From assembly GCA_020081605.1 (NCBI GenBank), contig JAHREC010000062.1, forward strand, positions 4,273,758 to 4,337,757: a stretch of DNA of 64,000 nt. The letters run 5' to 3'. The translations under genes were made by a program, and so were the position numbers. A model generated the notes under the pieces. It was not told where the DNA came from and made no database searches. It saw only the letters and a program-made list of their open reading frames with translations. Below, in pieces: positions 34,158 to 45,693 of the stretch (positions are counted from its first letter, which is position 1; each line of letters begins with the position of its first letter). The DNA is from Albifimbria verrucaria (Eukaryota; Ascomycota; Sordariomycetes; Hypocreales; Stachybotryaceae).

Positions 34158-35674
34158 CTAGCCTGACTTGGGTGTCCATCCTGGGTTAGGGTGTTTACCT
34201 AGAAATTCGTTAGTAACAACGTTCCATAGCACTGCCAGTAAACTCACCATCTACTGTCGTGAATCTCAATGCTGCGGTATCGTGCTTTTTCACGTCGATC
34301 GAGAAGCTTCCTCAAACTCGCCCAAGTCCCGTCCCGTCCACATGTCGTGCACCAAGAATCTCTTAGCACTGCTTGATTTCAGACCAGGTGTTTGGGCGAA
34401 GACGACGCCCAATTTTCTTTGGTCGTTCTGAGTATTGAGCAGGAAAACATGGATTCCCTTAACAGATGTACCGATCCAGTTACCTGGCGGGTTCGCAGAG
34501 TTGGGTGTCGTCGGCTGAAGAGGAGTGCTCAGGTTAAAGGGCATGACGGAGTCAGAGTATACTGAATCCTGATTGAATGCGAGGAGCTCCTTATTCTTCA
34601 AAATAGCAAGGATTTCGCTCTTAATTCCTTCCAGTCTTGTTCCAATGATCAGAGGACTCTTCAGAGCCGCCCAAAGGGCAAAGTGACTTCTGCTCTCCTC
34701 GTAGGTGAGAGCACCGTTGCCGACCTCAAGCATATCCCAATCACCATGACCCCAGAACCCAGTATCATTCCAGTGATGAGCAGCCTGGTTTAGGATAGGC
34801 ATGATGCCCCAGTTGTATTGCCCGTTTTTACCGGCCCATATAGGATATATGTCTCCAAACATGCGCCAACTATGGCCAGTGGCATTGCCCCATCGTTCAA
34901 CGTGGGCGGCACCCCAAGCGCATATGGAGTACTGTATGGTACGATTCTGAGCGAGCAGAGGATCACGCATTCTTCTGTAACGCTTTGCAGTGTTTGATGT
35001 GCCATAGTCGTATCCTGGAGGTGCCGTCACAGATTCACCGGGGATATCAGGCCTATAATTGTACTGATCGTTCCAAGATGATGGGTATTGGCAGTTGTCG
35101 TACTTTAAGTCTGCAAGAACAGTTCAGCTGATGCTTTTCACCCAAGTAACAGAAGAATAATGGACTTACAGTCAATGCCCCAATCAGCAAATGTGGCTGC
35201 ATCTACTTCTTCATGGTTGAGGGATCCTTCATAGAGACCGCAAGTCATTGTTCCTGGTTGTTTGGCGTTAGTTTGAAAGGGCTCTAGCTTCAGTACCCAG
35301 AGCGGTATTCAAGTCTAACCTGCATCCGAATAGATCCCCAATTTCAAGCCCAGAGCATGGACCTTATCAGCCAACCCCTTAATGCCGTTTGGAAATTTGT
35401 TTGCGTCGGGAATGATTCTGCCATTGCCGTCTCGCCGCCTTGACCGATCACTCCAACAGTCATCGATGTTTACATATTGGTAGCCGGCGTCTTTGAGACC
35501 CAAATCAATAAAAAGTTGTGCAACCTTCAAAAATATAGCTTCGTTGATGTTGCAATCGTATTCGTTCCATGAGTTCCAGCCAAGGGCTGGAAGGCGGCCA
35601 GTCCCGTCCTTGCTAACGATGGCAGTGACGCCTACAGCAAGGGCTGGCACCAGAAAACGTGCGCCTGCTCGCAT
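34158..35674 (-). CDS. Secreted alpha-galactosidase, GH27, one-base break near the end
   Basis: Exons on minus: 35674-35320, 35253-35170, 35110-34248 and 34198-34158; introns 66, 59 and 49 bp. Product ~447 residues. Signal peptide [20 protein letters not shown]. The GH27 TIM barrel starts [23 protein letters not shown] follows; the catalytic nucleophile Asp sits in LKYDNC, rebuilt across the second splice; the acid/base Asp is in [13 protein letters not shown]-terminal beta domain follows. It should release terminal alpha-galactose from galactomannan or raffinose-type sugars outside the cell. Near 34304-34305 one T (minus strand) is missing, after which the expected [15 protein letters not shown] block runs in the next frame and splices to the final exon. 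One added base gives 1344 nt. Confidence 0.88.
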
Positions 35675-36411
35675 TGTGAGTTATGCTTGGTATTTAAAAG
35701 AGGTTTCTCATGGGACCTGGCAATCACTGGGGCAAAACATCCTCTGGTTTAAATAATAAGGGCCGTATAACAGCGCGAATCATCTCCCACCGGCCAAACC
35801 TTGACAATGTGAGTGACCCGTGATTATCCATGGTGGAATAAAGAGCCCTTGCATGAACTTCTCGGTGATCTGCCAACCCCGACGGGACTGCGCGAATCTT
35901 AACCTTCGGGTATATTCTTGCGAGTCTTAATGATCACATAGCTGCCATTTGTGATTGGTAGAGTCTCCGCAGTTCGCCGCCCACAGTGTAACAAATGCTC
36001 AGAAGTACGAGGAGCAAAACGAGTTTAGCCGGGAAAACTGCCGGAAGTCCACCGGTTGTTGAATGCACATGAGAAGACAAGGACTAGTACCACTCAAGCT
36101 TGAGGGGCGCGGTTATATAATAGCTCGCCTGGCTTGACTTCCAGGCGAGTACGGCCCTTGACAATGACTTCAAAAAGCGGAAGATATTGCTCCGCCTTGT
36201 ACTTGGCATGGCTGCAAAAAGCATCAGAATCAAAATAAAGAAGTACAATGCTCATCAGTGAAGGTGGTATAGAAAAATATTGTGAGGTAACTGTCATTAA
36301 AACCAAGGCCAATATTTCGAAGTCACCTTTCAAACTACAATTATCTGTTCCATGCCTTTCAGACGTCTACTTTGTTGGAATATTTCTATATTTGACCCTG
36401 TTGAGAAACGC
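35675..36411. other. Intergenic with a possible orphan exon
   Basis: A minus-strand stretch at 36094-36211 reads HAKYKAEQYLPLFEVIVKGR and ends in TGA, preceded by a TTTTTGCAG acceptor. It looks like a terminal exon, but no upstream exons were found; it may be a remnant. Confidence 0.3.
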
Positions 36412-37496
36412 TTATGCAACTACTTGTTCCACAACATCAGCGACCCGAGCAAAAGCAAGCTCGTTCATAGTTTCCTCCCATAACTCCTTTGCAAGCTTTT
36501 CACCCTCACTCGTGTAGACCAGAGGCGCCATACTGGTTATTGTTAGTTACAGCTCTACCTGACATGGAGGTTCAAGACTTACGGTTGCAGTTTCCCATCC
36601 TCCACATACTGTCCGTGAGATTCCGGCCCATATCGTACAGCTGCATCCGTGAGAGCACGTGCTCCTAGCGATGTGGATCGGCCAAGGATTCGAATCAGAG
36701 TACCGGCCACGAGTCCGAAGATGCCACCACTCCATTCATTGGTAAGGTTGGACCCATAGCACAAACCAGGATTTGGTGCGTTGACGATGGCTACCGAAGA
36801 TGGGACTCTACGGGCGAGCTCCGCTAGAAACAACTGTCCTAGCAACTTGGAAGTCCAATAGCGGTCAGTGCCGTCAAACCCATCTTCTTTGTCGAAAGCC
36901 GGTAGCATAGGCTTCGATTTTCTTTCATTGAAGGAGGCCCAAGCAGCTGTGTCGGATGACACAAGTACCACGCGGCCTGGCTGTTCAACAGTGTTCTTTG
37001 CTTTAAGAATAGGTAATAAGAGAATTGTCAAAAGAGCAAGTGAGAGGTAGTTGGTTTGGACAACTTCGTCGTGTCCCGTTTTCGGATTGAGCTGGAATAT
37101 TTTCTTCGATATGCCAGCGTTGTGGACAATTATATTTAGATGCTCGAGACTTTTCGTACGGTCAACAAACTCGAGAACGGAGTCATAATCGGACAGATCA
37201 AGTTTCCAGACCTCGATTGTCTGATTGCTCGATATCCCAATCGAAAGCTCTTTCCGAGCGGCTTCGCCTTTGGCCACACTCCTCACAGCCATGATGAGCT
37301 TCTCAACTCCCAGGTCTAGGAGTTGACGGCTACATTCGAAGCCAATGCCTGTGTTCGAACCTGTAACTATGGCAGTTTGACCGGCAAGTTCGACCTCGCT
37401 CTTCTTTACAAGAGAGGTTTTCCGAAACAACTGGCGTCTGAAAAAAGCGAGCGGACTTGCTCTCTCTTCTGGGGTAACATCAAAAGTTGGATCCAT
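36412..37496 (-). CDS. Short-chain dehydrogenase/reductase
   Basis: Two exons on minus: 37496-36583 and 36532-36412, joined across a 50-bp intron (GTAAGT ... GTAACTAACAATAACCAG); 1035 nt, 344 residues, open. The coenzyme motif TGSNTGIG is at residues 45-52, NAG follows near 137, and the catalytic YxxxK is RYWTSK near 229. The N-terminal ~35 residues are an extra charged segment without a signal peptide. The layout resembles retinol-dehydrogenase-like fungal SDRs acting with NADP(H) on a carbonyl/alcohol; substrate unknown. ATG 37496 is the first in frame. Confidence 0.85.
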
Positions 37497-37956
37497 TTCT
37501 GATTGGTAAAAATTGTAATATAATAGCTGAGAAAACGTGCGGAAAGATAAAAGAGAGCTGATATTCAACTATACTTCTTCGTATTAGACACAAGGTTCTT
37601 GCTGTTGATGTTGTGCTGTCAACACGGAGCTACTATGGCATTTATACTCTAACCTTGTGTTTCCGAAATTGGCTTTGGTGCTGGAGCTCAGCTTAATGCT
37701 TCCGGGGTCGGACCCCGATGCCGACTGCACCGTCCCACGCTTGAACAACAATCCCGTATTTACGATCCGGACTTAAGAGAAATCAATGTTTCGAAGCGCC
37801 TTGAAATTAACAAAGCAGCATAATACTTTCGGCCTATTTCTTAGAGCGAAGAGCGAGCGGATTAGCCACTAAGGTAACCTCAAAACAAGCTATTTAGATC
37901 GGGGTTCAGATTGCCAGGATTAGAATAGCATCAGAACAAGGCAAAATAGAACATAA
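37497..37956. other. Intergenic, promoter of the SDR gene
   Basis: Contains a GC-rich imperfect palindrome at about 37705-37727 (GGGGTCGGACCCCG). No ORF supported. Confidence 0.45.
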
Positions 37957-38292
37957 CCCCTTGTCCTCCTTACATGGCTACTGTGGAAGGGCAGAGATTC
38001 CGGGTATGTAATGGAGACATGTCGATAAATATTCAACCAAATTTCTAAGCATAAGCGATTAGAAATGGAAGAGGATCCTAATAATACATTGATAAAAGTA
38101 GAACAATATACTAAGAAGATTAGAACAAAATTATGATAATATGCTAATTAATTAAAAAGCGAATGCATAATTCACAAGGCCTCATCTAGGTAAAACCCTT
38201 TATTCGAATTGGAACCGCGAGGTAGGTGAAGCTTTTGTCATCTCACTGTAGGATCTTGGTCCACTCAAAGTCCGAGGCCGACCCGAGGCCGG
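37957..38292. repeat. Duplicated sequence, copy 1, interrupted by a MITE
   Basis: About 20 bases before 37979 (CCCCTTGTCCTCCTTACATG) and about 42 after 38250 (GGATCTTGGTCCACTCAAAG, then TCCGAGGCCGACCCGAGGCC) match copy 2 at 43023-43090, where the two halves are contiguous. The MITE at 37981-38249 splits this copy at a TA. Confidence 0.75.
37981..38249. mobile_element. MITE copy A, TA-flanked, Tc1/impala-like ends
   Basis: 269 bp from CTGTGG to CACTG with TA on both sides (37979-37980 and 38250-38251). The left end reads CTGTGGAAGGGCAGAGATTC and the right end, inverted, CAGTGAGATGACAAAAGCTT; the AT-rich centre has no ORF. Ends align to copy C (45976-46188) with differences that are mostly C/T or G/A. 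The empty site at 43042 proves insertion with TA duplication. Confidence 0.75.
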
Positions 38293-38401
38293 CTGGGCAG
38301 ATTCTTAGCAGAGCAGTATGGACGCATAATACTCTCCATTATTGATGCTGCTTCATACAGATGGTCTGCTTCTCCTGTTAACTTCGTAATCGCTAAGCCA
38401 T

Positions 38402-39157
38402 TTAAAACCCGGGAAATTGAAGCATCGAGGTCCTCTTCTGAAGGCTGGATACTTTCGGTTGAAATAATGGCATTCGAAGGTTGGGTTGATCGCAGTTATT
38501 GTCTTTTCTCCACTCGGTGCACCAAGCGTCGATATTATTCTTCCACTGCTTTCGGCGCTTTATCTTGTTCTTTTCCCGACCCCGTCGTCCTTGTGTCCAT
38601 CCACTGTAAAATGCCACTCGTTGATTAAAGGCCTTGTGGGTTTGTCCTGGCAATGCTGCGATACGACAAAGAGCCATGTTCCCTATCACGTAGAACAAAG
38701 AGTGTGCTGCGAACATCTGTGACTTTGCGGACAATGACAGCCTGCGTAGTCTTATACTTCGTCGATAAGACTTTTAACATATCCGCCCCTTTAGGGATGG
38801 CGATGCGGTAACTGAGGTCAGGCTTGGAGATACCCTCTGACTTTTCATTGTCAGCCATCCAAGGCATTGTGGGCAGCAGTTTACCAACGACAACCACAAT
38901 GTCTTTGGGATCAGCATTAGCAGTGTTGAGTTCTTGGTCACTCTACACCAAGTTATCACCGTTAACATTATTCTCCCCTCTTCAAGTTCTTTGAGAGTTT
39001 GCTTGCCAACTCTTGAATCAACTCTGTGTTTTCCATCCGGTCTGATTCTCATCGTTAAGTGTTTCTGACAGTCGTGCTCTTGTGTCTGGAAGCAATAAAG
39101 ATCTTGGGTGATCACATACGTATCGAACTCAGCGTTTCTGGCGGAGATCAGGGCCAT
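38402..39157 (-). pseudogene. Degenerate ORF cluster, unrecognised
   Basis: Three overlapping minus-strand frames give protein-like text in order: an N-terminal segment (AEFDTYVITQDLYCFQTQEH), a middle (KLLPTMPWMADNEKSEGI ... IPKGADMLKVLSTKYKTTQ) and a basic end (SGWTQGRRGREKNKIKRRK). Joining them requires frame changes, and one apparent stop (near 38943) sits where a CAG would become TAG, a change RIP makes. I do not recognise the protein. It sits between two MITE copies and is probably a decayed gene or element fragment. Confidence 0.45.
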
Positions 39158-39397
39158 CTAATATCGTAAGTTAGCACATGTCATCATCGATAAATGAGAA
39201 TTGTTGGACCTTGGCTAGCAAAGATTGTGACGGATGAATACTGACTGACTCCTTGGTCGATTTGTGAAGGTGAGACAGGAGCCACCGGATCTGGGTTGAG
39301 GAAGAGAGAAGTGAGAAAGCGAGAAAGCGGAACAGCAGGTGAGCACTTGATCCAAAGAGCACTTCTTGAATCAGCCAGTTGGCAGCTTACGTGGCTA

Positions 39398-39660
39398 CTG
39401 TAGGAGGGAAGAGATTCTCTGTACATGGCGTGAATAGTCTACTAATAAATAAGTAAAGTATAATTAAATAAATTTAAAATATACTAATAAAACTATAATT
39501 AAATTCTAAATAAATTCTAAAATAATATTGATAAGAAGATACTAAGAATTTAATAAAAATAATAAAAAATAATAAAAAATAATAATAAAAAATAAACATA
39601 ATAAAATTATAATAAAATTATAATAAAAGTATTAAATTTTTTTATAACAATATGAAACGA
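39398..39660. mobile_element. MITE copy B, partial, with extreme AT-rich body
   Basis: Left end CTGTAGGAGGGAAGAGATTC after TA matches copy A, and the flank CTTACGTGGC-TA before it also matches copy A's flank. The body (39430-39660) is almost pure A/T with TAATAAAAAATAATAA-type text. A right end could not be recognised; the copy is truncated or too mutated. Confidence 0.5.
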
Positions 39661-40314
39661 TTAAGAGTAAAAGCTAAGAGTAGAGATTGAATATGCTCCA
39701 GGGCAATGAGAGGCGGAAAACTCTGTCCGGCTGCAACAAAGGGGACAGATTTTGTGTTGCTACGTACGAGCTTGACGTGGTGAAGAGGCATGGCGTGTAC
39801 TCAAGAGAAGTGGCAGTGTTGTGTTACCACTCTTTCTACCTAAAAACGTTTTGAACTGGTAACCGGCCACCTGTTGCACACCAGCCACCTGCTGTGCACC
39901 CGCCACTCCAACTTTGGCGGCAATTCTTGCTCCCTTCACACCATCGCTGACGTTGTTCTTCACCAACATCCTCAGGCAGGTCAAAGACACAATCTTTACT
40001 TCTCCAGCCACTTTTATTAGCTGCGGTGGCACTTTTTATCTACAAATGAGTTCCACCTCTGTCTTCGAAGCCCATTGTTCACTTGAGTGAATCGCCATTT
40101 ACGGCATGTCGTTGATTTTGGGCCCCGTGGAAACTGCTAGGTGAGTCTTACAGAAGAGTCAACAATCACGGCCCATTGTAATAACATTTTTAATCCCTTC
40201 GCAGAGTTTCCAACCTTAAACATGCCTAAAACAATCATGACAAAAGACGAGGCTCAGCGCTTGGTTGACGATATGCTTCACCAAATATCCCAGCGGACCT
40301 GATCTCAACGCAGC
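39661..40314. other. Intergenic, no gene resolved
   Basis: A minus-strand frame at 39760-40032 contains a repeated Gln/Val/Ala motif (VAGVQQVAGYQ) but no family signal; it may be decayed sequence. Confidence 0.35.
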
Positions 40315-42736
40315 ATGGACATGCATGCAGAGGAAGCCGACATGGGGAGAGCACTGGATGAGTTCAATTTAGCAGCTGATGAGTGGTCATTTGGAACGAC
40401 TCAGAAAGCTGGTGGTCGAAGTCTGAAAAAGCGAAAGGCGTCAGATGTGCTTGAAGATGCCCCGGAAGACCAGACCACAGAGGACCAGACCTCAGAAGAA
40501 TTTGTCCATTATCCGGGCAACAGTGTAGAGGTAACACTGGCTCGCCTGCCTTACACAAACCCCAATCCATGGGACAAAGATCGTTTTAAGACCTGCATCC
40601 AGGTTGATGGAAAACCTGTCGATATACTCGAGTTCCTCACTGGGGACATGTTCCAAGAACACATGGTGAGTTGGTATCACGAGCATAGTCAGCAGTAAGG
40701 TACTGACCTTATGCAGAAATCTCTGACTGACATTTTGACACCACAACCGGTCGCTGGGCTTCTCACAGTACCATTACCCTGGCAGCTTATCGGAAAGGAG
40801 AAACTGAAATTGCTCTGCCGCTCTGTCTTCAAGGGTGGTTTCCTGGCCGACCCAGTTGGGCTGGGGAAATCCTTCACGTCCTTGCTGGCTGCCATTGAGA
40901 TAAGACAAGAGATGCTACCGAATTGTGGCTTCATTCTTATTGTTTGTCGCAAGGCCTGTGTCGCACAGTGGCAGAACGAACTCCAAAAGCATTTCAAGCC
41001 CGTAAGTCTGATCCTAAATGTGTTGAAATCGTTTTGCTCACGCATCGGCCTCATTTCAGGATGCCCGCCCTACCTGCTTCCATCTCGAAGACTCGACAGT
41101 TTGTCCAACCAAGCTTCTCCAGTACGACATCGTGATATGTAGCGGAGACTATCTTCGACGTCGATTCACGGAAGCAGACAAGGCCCTTGTCGGGAATGAT
41201 ATTTGCATGTTTTTCCATCCAGAGGACGTAAGCGCCCGTTTACCTGGCTTCAACCACAACGTCCTACCAAACCTACAATTGCATTCCGACTTATACCGCC
41301 AGTGGAAAAAGAGATTCCGGTAATTATCCTCGACGAATCACAAGATGCCAAGAACATGGATACGAAGCTTAATGCTGCCGTTCGATCACTGCGATATCAT
41401 CACATCCTCATGGTGTCCGGTACGCCTATCCATAACAGATGGGAGGACTGGCCTTCACAAGCTGCTATGCTCTCTAACGGTGGAATGTTTAAATCCCAGG
41501 ATCATTTCAGATGGCTATTCAATAATGGCGAGATCAGAAAGAACCACCTCCCTCAAGCACATCATCACGTTTTTAATTACCTTGTTGACGATTGCTCGAC
41601 CAAAGGCAAACTTACCTTTACCTGCAGTCATCAAACACGAGGTAGAAGTTCACATACCACTCGACTCGATTGAAATTTCGAAGATACGTCGCTATATGCG
41701 CAGTGCCAGGATACTCCTTTCTCGGGAACCTGAGTCTGGAAACGACCCATCAACAGAGGCATTTTGTCTCATATCCGCTGCCCAAAAGCTTGCCTCCAAC
41801 CCCTCTTGCTATATAACAACCTTGATATCGGAGTTGAGGATCGAGTCAATGAAACACTATCTTCAGAAGGCGTATCTAGCGACAATGAAAATGCGGCACT
41901 GACAATTGGGGCTCGCAGGTTGCGCGCAGGGTACAGAAGAATACTCCATGAAGAGGGATTTTCCTATAACCAAAACAGTGTAAACAGTCTCAACAATTAC
42001 CTGTCAGAAACTGAAGACGAGGAAGAAGAGGAAGATGAGGAAGATGATGAGGACGACCCGTTCGATGCACCTGTACACCAAGAACCCACCATAAAGCGCA
42101 AGCGAGCGAATCCGAATTACACAAAACGATGGCTTGAATTTCTCCAGAGCCAAGAAAATGACAAGATTTTCTCGCCTCGGGTAAATGCCATTATATCAAC
42201 CATTGGTGAGATTCGGGTAATGTACCCAGGTGAGAAAATCATTGTCGCTTCTTCGTCTGTCATGTTCTTGGACATAATCAAAGAGGGAATGAAGCGCAGA
42301 GAAGATATGCTGCCAGGCCTGAAGATTTGCGCGTACAACGGATCCATGGGGAAACAGAGCGTGTATCAACCGTCAATCGTTTCAACAACGCACCAGACGA
42401 CTACAACATCATGCTACTCAGTGCAGCTGCCGGAGGAAAAAGTTTGAACCTTGCGGGGCGTCACAACTCGTCATCTCTGAACCGTTTTGGAGCCCTGGTG
42501 CCGAAGAGCAAGTTCACGGGCGACCTCATAGGATTCCACAAAAACTACCGTTGCATATATGGCAGATGATCTCGTCAATTTCTGAAGTTGATCAGGTATT
42601 ACTGAGATCGATACGGGGAAAACAAACCTTTCTTGATGCTGTTCGCCAAACTTACCTTCGTTCAGACAATGCTGGAACTCACGACACGGTACTCCCAACC
42701 CGTGCCCAGTTGATGGCTAAAAAGACCACTGAATGA
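40315..42736 (+). CDS. SNF2-family helicase-like protein, several frame breaks
   Basis: Starts ATG 40315. Exons 40315-40665, 40717-41001 and 41060 onward; introns have GTGAGT and GTAAGT donors. Helicase motifs in order: Walker A-like GGFLADPVGLGKSFTSLL, motif II IILDESQDAKN (DESQ in place of DEAH), motif III MVSGTPIHNR, an acidic insert (EDEEEEEDEEDDEDD) before the second RecA domain, KIIVASSSVMFLDII, and the late SNF2 block around EPFWSPGAEEQVHGRPHR. The N-terminal ~120 residues are acidic. SNF2 proteins are DNA-translocating ATPases. One base is missing at 41306-41310, 41800-41803, 42352-42354 and 42455-42458 (all homopolymers); near 41525 one base seems extra. Either a pseudogene or poor consensus. 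Confidence 0.65.
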
Positions 42737-43022
42737 CCGACATATTGATCCAACTGATGGAAAGTGGTTTATTAGGGGTTCACATCATTGCGTGTGGTCA
42801 CACGTTTCGACAGCAAGGATAACCAAGGTCAGGAAGTGGTAATGAATGCCGTCTTCCATAATGGTTTAGTGAAAGGAAGTAATTAGCTCATTCAATTGAC
42901 AGGTTAATTTTGGCCAACCGCTGGATACTAATTGGTAGACGAGTGATGTCTATGGCCCATTGACTTAACCAAGTTTACGGATGGTCACTGCCTTCGAGGC
43001 CATACCCATGTGCAGATACTCA
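42737..43022. other. Intergenic, no gene seen
   Basis: Spacer before the second copy of the duplicated sequence and the regulator gene; nothing supported. Confidence 0.5.
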
Positions 43023-43090
43023 CCCCTGTCCTGCTTACGTTACTAGGATCTTCGTCCACTCAAAGTCCGAGGCCGATCCCGAGGCCGACC
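43023..43090. repeat. Duplicated sequence, copy 2, empty MITE site
   Basis: Contiguous CCCCTGTCCTGCTTACGTTAC-TA-GGATCTTCGTCCACTCAAAG-TCCGAGGCCGA, matching both flanks of MITE copy A with scattered substitutions. It represents the locus without the insertion. Confidence 0.75.
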
Positions 43091-43313
43091 GCGGGGGCGG
43101 TGAGACATGGACATCCGGACGCACTCACACAGCACACTTGATCTCTCGAGGAGTAAGACCACAGCAAGCCCACACTTGTCTCGTAATGAGGCTCACTACT
43201 CATTCTTTCGTTTGATTCGTCAAACGAACGCGGATTGACTCTATCGGGCTAGCTGCCTGTGATCGTAGCTATCGATCAGTACCCGTGCTGAGTCTCCAAC
43301 CTCCCCTTGTGCA

Positions 43314-45511
43314 ATGGACGGTCGGAGTCCGGACGCTGGAGGTGCCAGAGCCCGTCCGGGCCGCGCTGTAGCCTGCTCGTCATGTCGCCAGAAGAAGCTG
43401 CGGTGTGACCGCCAGCAGCCATGCCGGAGCTGCATGCGGTCAAAAGACAAGCGCAATATCTGTTCCTACGCCACGGCACCATCCTTAGGGTCTCGGCATA
43501 ACACATCAGCATCACGATTGCCAGACTTCACGCGCTCAACCTCTGCTGTTGATGTCCCACCCAGCGGTGCTGGAGAAAACATAACAGTTGGTAGTACGGC
43601 GGAGATCGTGCACCTCTTACCACAGCATAGCCTGCCGTCTCCACAAGAGCAAAGGAATAGCCAGAGCTGGCATACGACAAACTGGGGCAACGTTTTGGCA
43701 GCTAACCCATCTGTTACTGTCAGTGTAACGACTCAATCAGAGCAGAATTTGGCAGAATCCGATGTAAATCAGGACCGTATCCGAGTGCGGACTGGTTTCT
43801 CCAAGCTATTAGGGATTTGTCAAATCCAATTAGCGCTGCTATGATTAAGACACGATATCTATCTCCAAGTGGTTGGCTGTATTCTGTTCTGCTGGTATGA
43901 GTATTTTAGATTCCTTTCTGGCCATTAGCATGCTGACAAGAGTTATAAATCGTCAGGTTCCCATCTCTTGACCTGGCTCGAGCAAATGCACGAGGAAAAA
44001 GGCGAATGTTTGGAGGCCTTCAAGGCCTGTAAAATATTGTCCAAACGACTGCAAAACCAGCAAAAGCTCCCATGGATATACGGCGAATATGGCAAACGTC
44101 TTCCTCAGAGAGCTATAGCGGACCTGCTCCTTGCTAATTATTTCCGAACTTTCGAAACCGTGCACCGTATTCTGCATGTTCCAAGTTTCCGGATCAAGTA
44201 CGACGATTTATGGCAAGATAAAGATGCCGCTTCCGTTGATTTCATCATCCAACTACAACTATGCCTTGCTCTTGGCGCTCTGCTTTACGACGACAGCTTC
44301 TCTTTGAGACCACAGGCTATGCAATGGATACAAGAAGCCGGTGTATGGCTTGAGTCCTCAGCAAAAAGACGTTTACTCTTCTCAACGGTTCAAACAATGT
44401 GTCTCCATAGGCTCGGCCGAGAAAGTATGCAAGGCACATATGGCGACAGGGTATGGATTCTTTCGGGGACTCTCATTCGAGCTGCAATGGCAATTGGTCT
44501 CCACCGAGATCCTGGAAAACTACCCAATATTACATTTGCACGAGGCGAGATGCGTCGGCGACTTTGGATGACAGTATTGGAGCTGACGTTAGGGTCTTGT
44601 CTTGATCCGGGCGCTGCCCCTTGATTTCTCTTGATGATTTTGATTGCGGCCTGCCATCAAATTTTGATGACTCTCAGCTAAATCCTGACTCTGCTGAGCA
44701 TCCAGTTCCTCAGAATTCAGATCATGTCACCGACTCTTCCCTTCAAATTGCTTTGGCGAGATCTCTCCCAGTCCGTCTAAAAATAGCTAAATTCTGTACT
44801 CAACTCAACCCGGATGGTTATGAAAAAGCTCTCGAGCTCAATTCAGAACATAACCTAGCTTGCCATGCATTGGCAACATCCTTGCGCGATATGGGCTCGA
44901 AGCTGCCAGAGTTTCAGCGTCAATATTGTGAGATGATAATGAGCCGGTACACTTTCGCTCTCCACATCCAGTACATGATACACGCCTCTCAAAACCCAAA
45001 CTACATGCTGTCTCGGAAAGCTTGTGTTGACGCAGCGTTGAGCTTGGCATATTCATCTTTCCCATTTACATCATACTCTGGTCCACTTACGGCAGCAGTA
45101 CAAGCCATGCAACTTTCTCATACTCATGGTAGTGATTTTGTCCGACTTTGCATCACTGGATCAGGTCCATTTAGATCAGCGGTATTTCAGGCGCTAATGG
45201 TCATTGTGGCGGAGCTGCTCGCGATTGTTGAGGAGTGCAAGGCCTCATTTCGATGGCCGAGCTCTGTAGGCACAGACGCTCTTCTACCAGGAAACATACG
45301 GGCGCTTGAACTTCTCTCCTTGGTCCGTGTTTCAGTTGAATGGACGAGACGGCGCATACAAGCAGGCCAAGAAGCCAACCGCGACCACTTGTGCACCACT
45401 CTGGCTGTGGCGAGTATTGAAGCACTCATGAAGGACGATCCCATCAAACAAGTTCTTGAAAAATTAGTATGGCTACCTGTTCCGAGGAGAGATCACTTCT
45501 TGAACGTTTGA
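43314..45511 (+). CDS. Zn2Cys6 fungal-specific transcription factor, two or more one-base breaks
   Basis: ATG 43314. The zinc cluster ACSSCRQKKLRCDRQQPCRS then CMRSKDKRNICSY is at residues ~20-52, with six cysteines in the usual spacing. The first coding segment runs to ~43892 after one missing G at 43812-43814 (following text DLSNPISAAMIKTRYL). After an intron of about 60-65 bp (GTATGA donor, CGTCAG acceptor; phase not fully resolved) the middle-homology domain begins near 43957: LTWLEQMHEEKGECLEAFKA, FRTFETVHRILHVPSF, GLHRDPGKLPNITFARGEMR RRLW. A C is missing at 44617-44620, after which ISLDDFDCGLPSNFDD continues. It should bind CGG-type sites and regulate nearby genes. The 5' region carries the repeat at 43023. 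Confidence 0.75.
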
Positions 45512-45693
45512 TTGACAGTTCGTGTGATCAAAACCTCTCGGAAACTCAGTTTAGCCCCGAGGAAGATGGTATATTTGGAATTGATGATATGTGGTTCATT
45601 TCGGGAACCGCCGACCTGGGCGTAAATTATTAAGACAATCAACAAATACATCAATTTCCTCGATTTTCTTGGCTCTATTAACAATGAAAAAAT

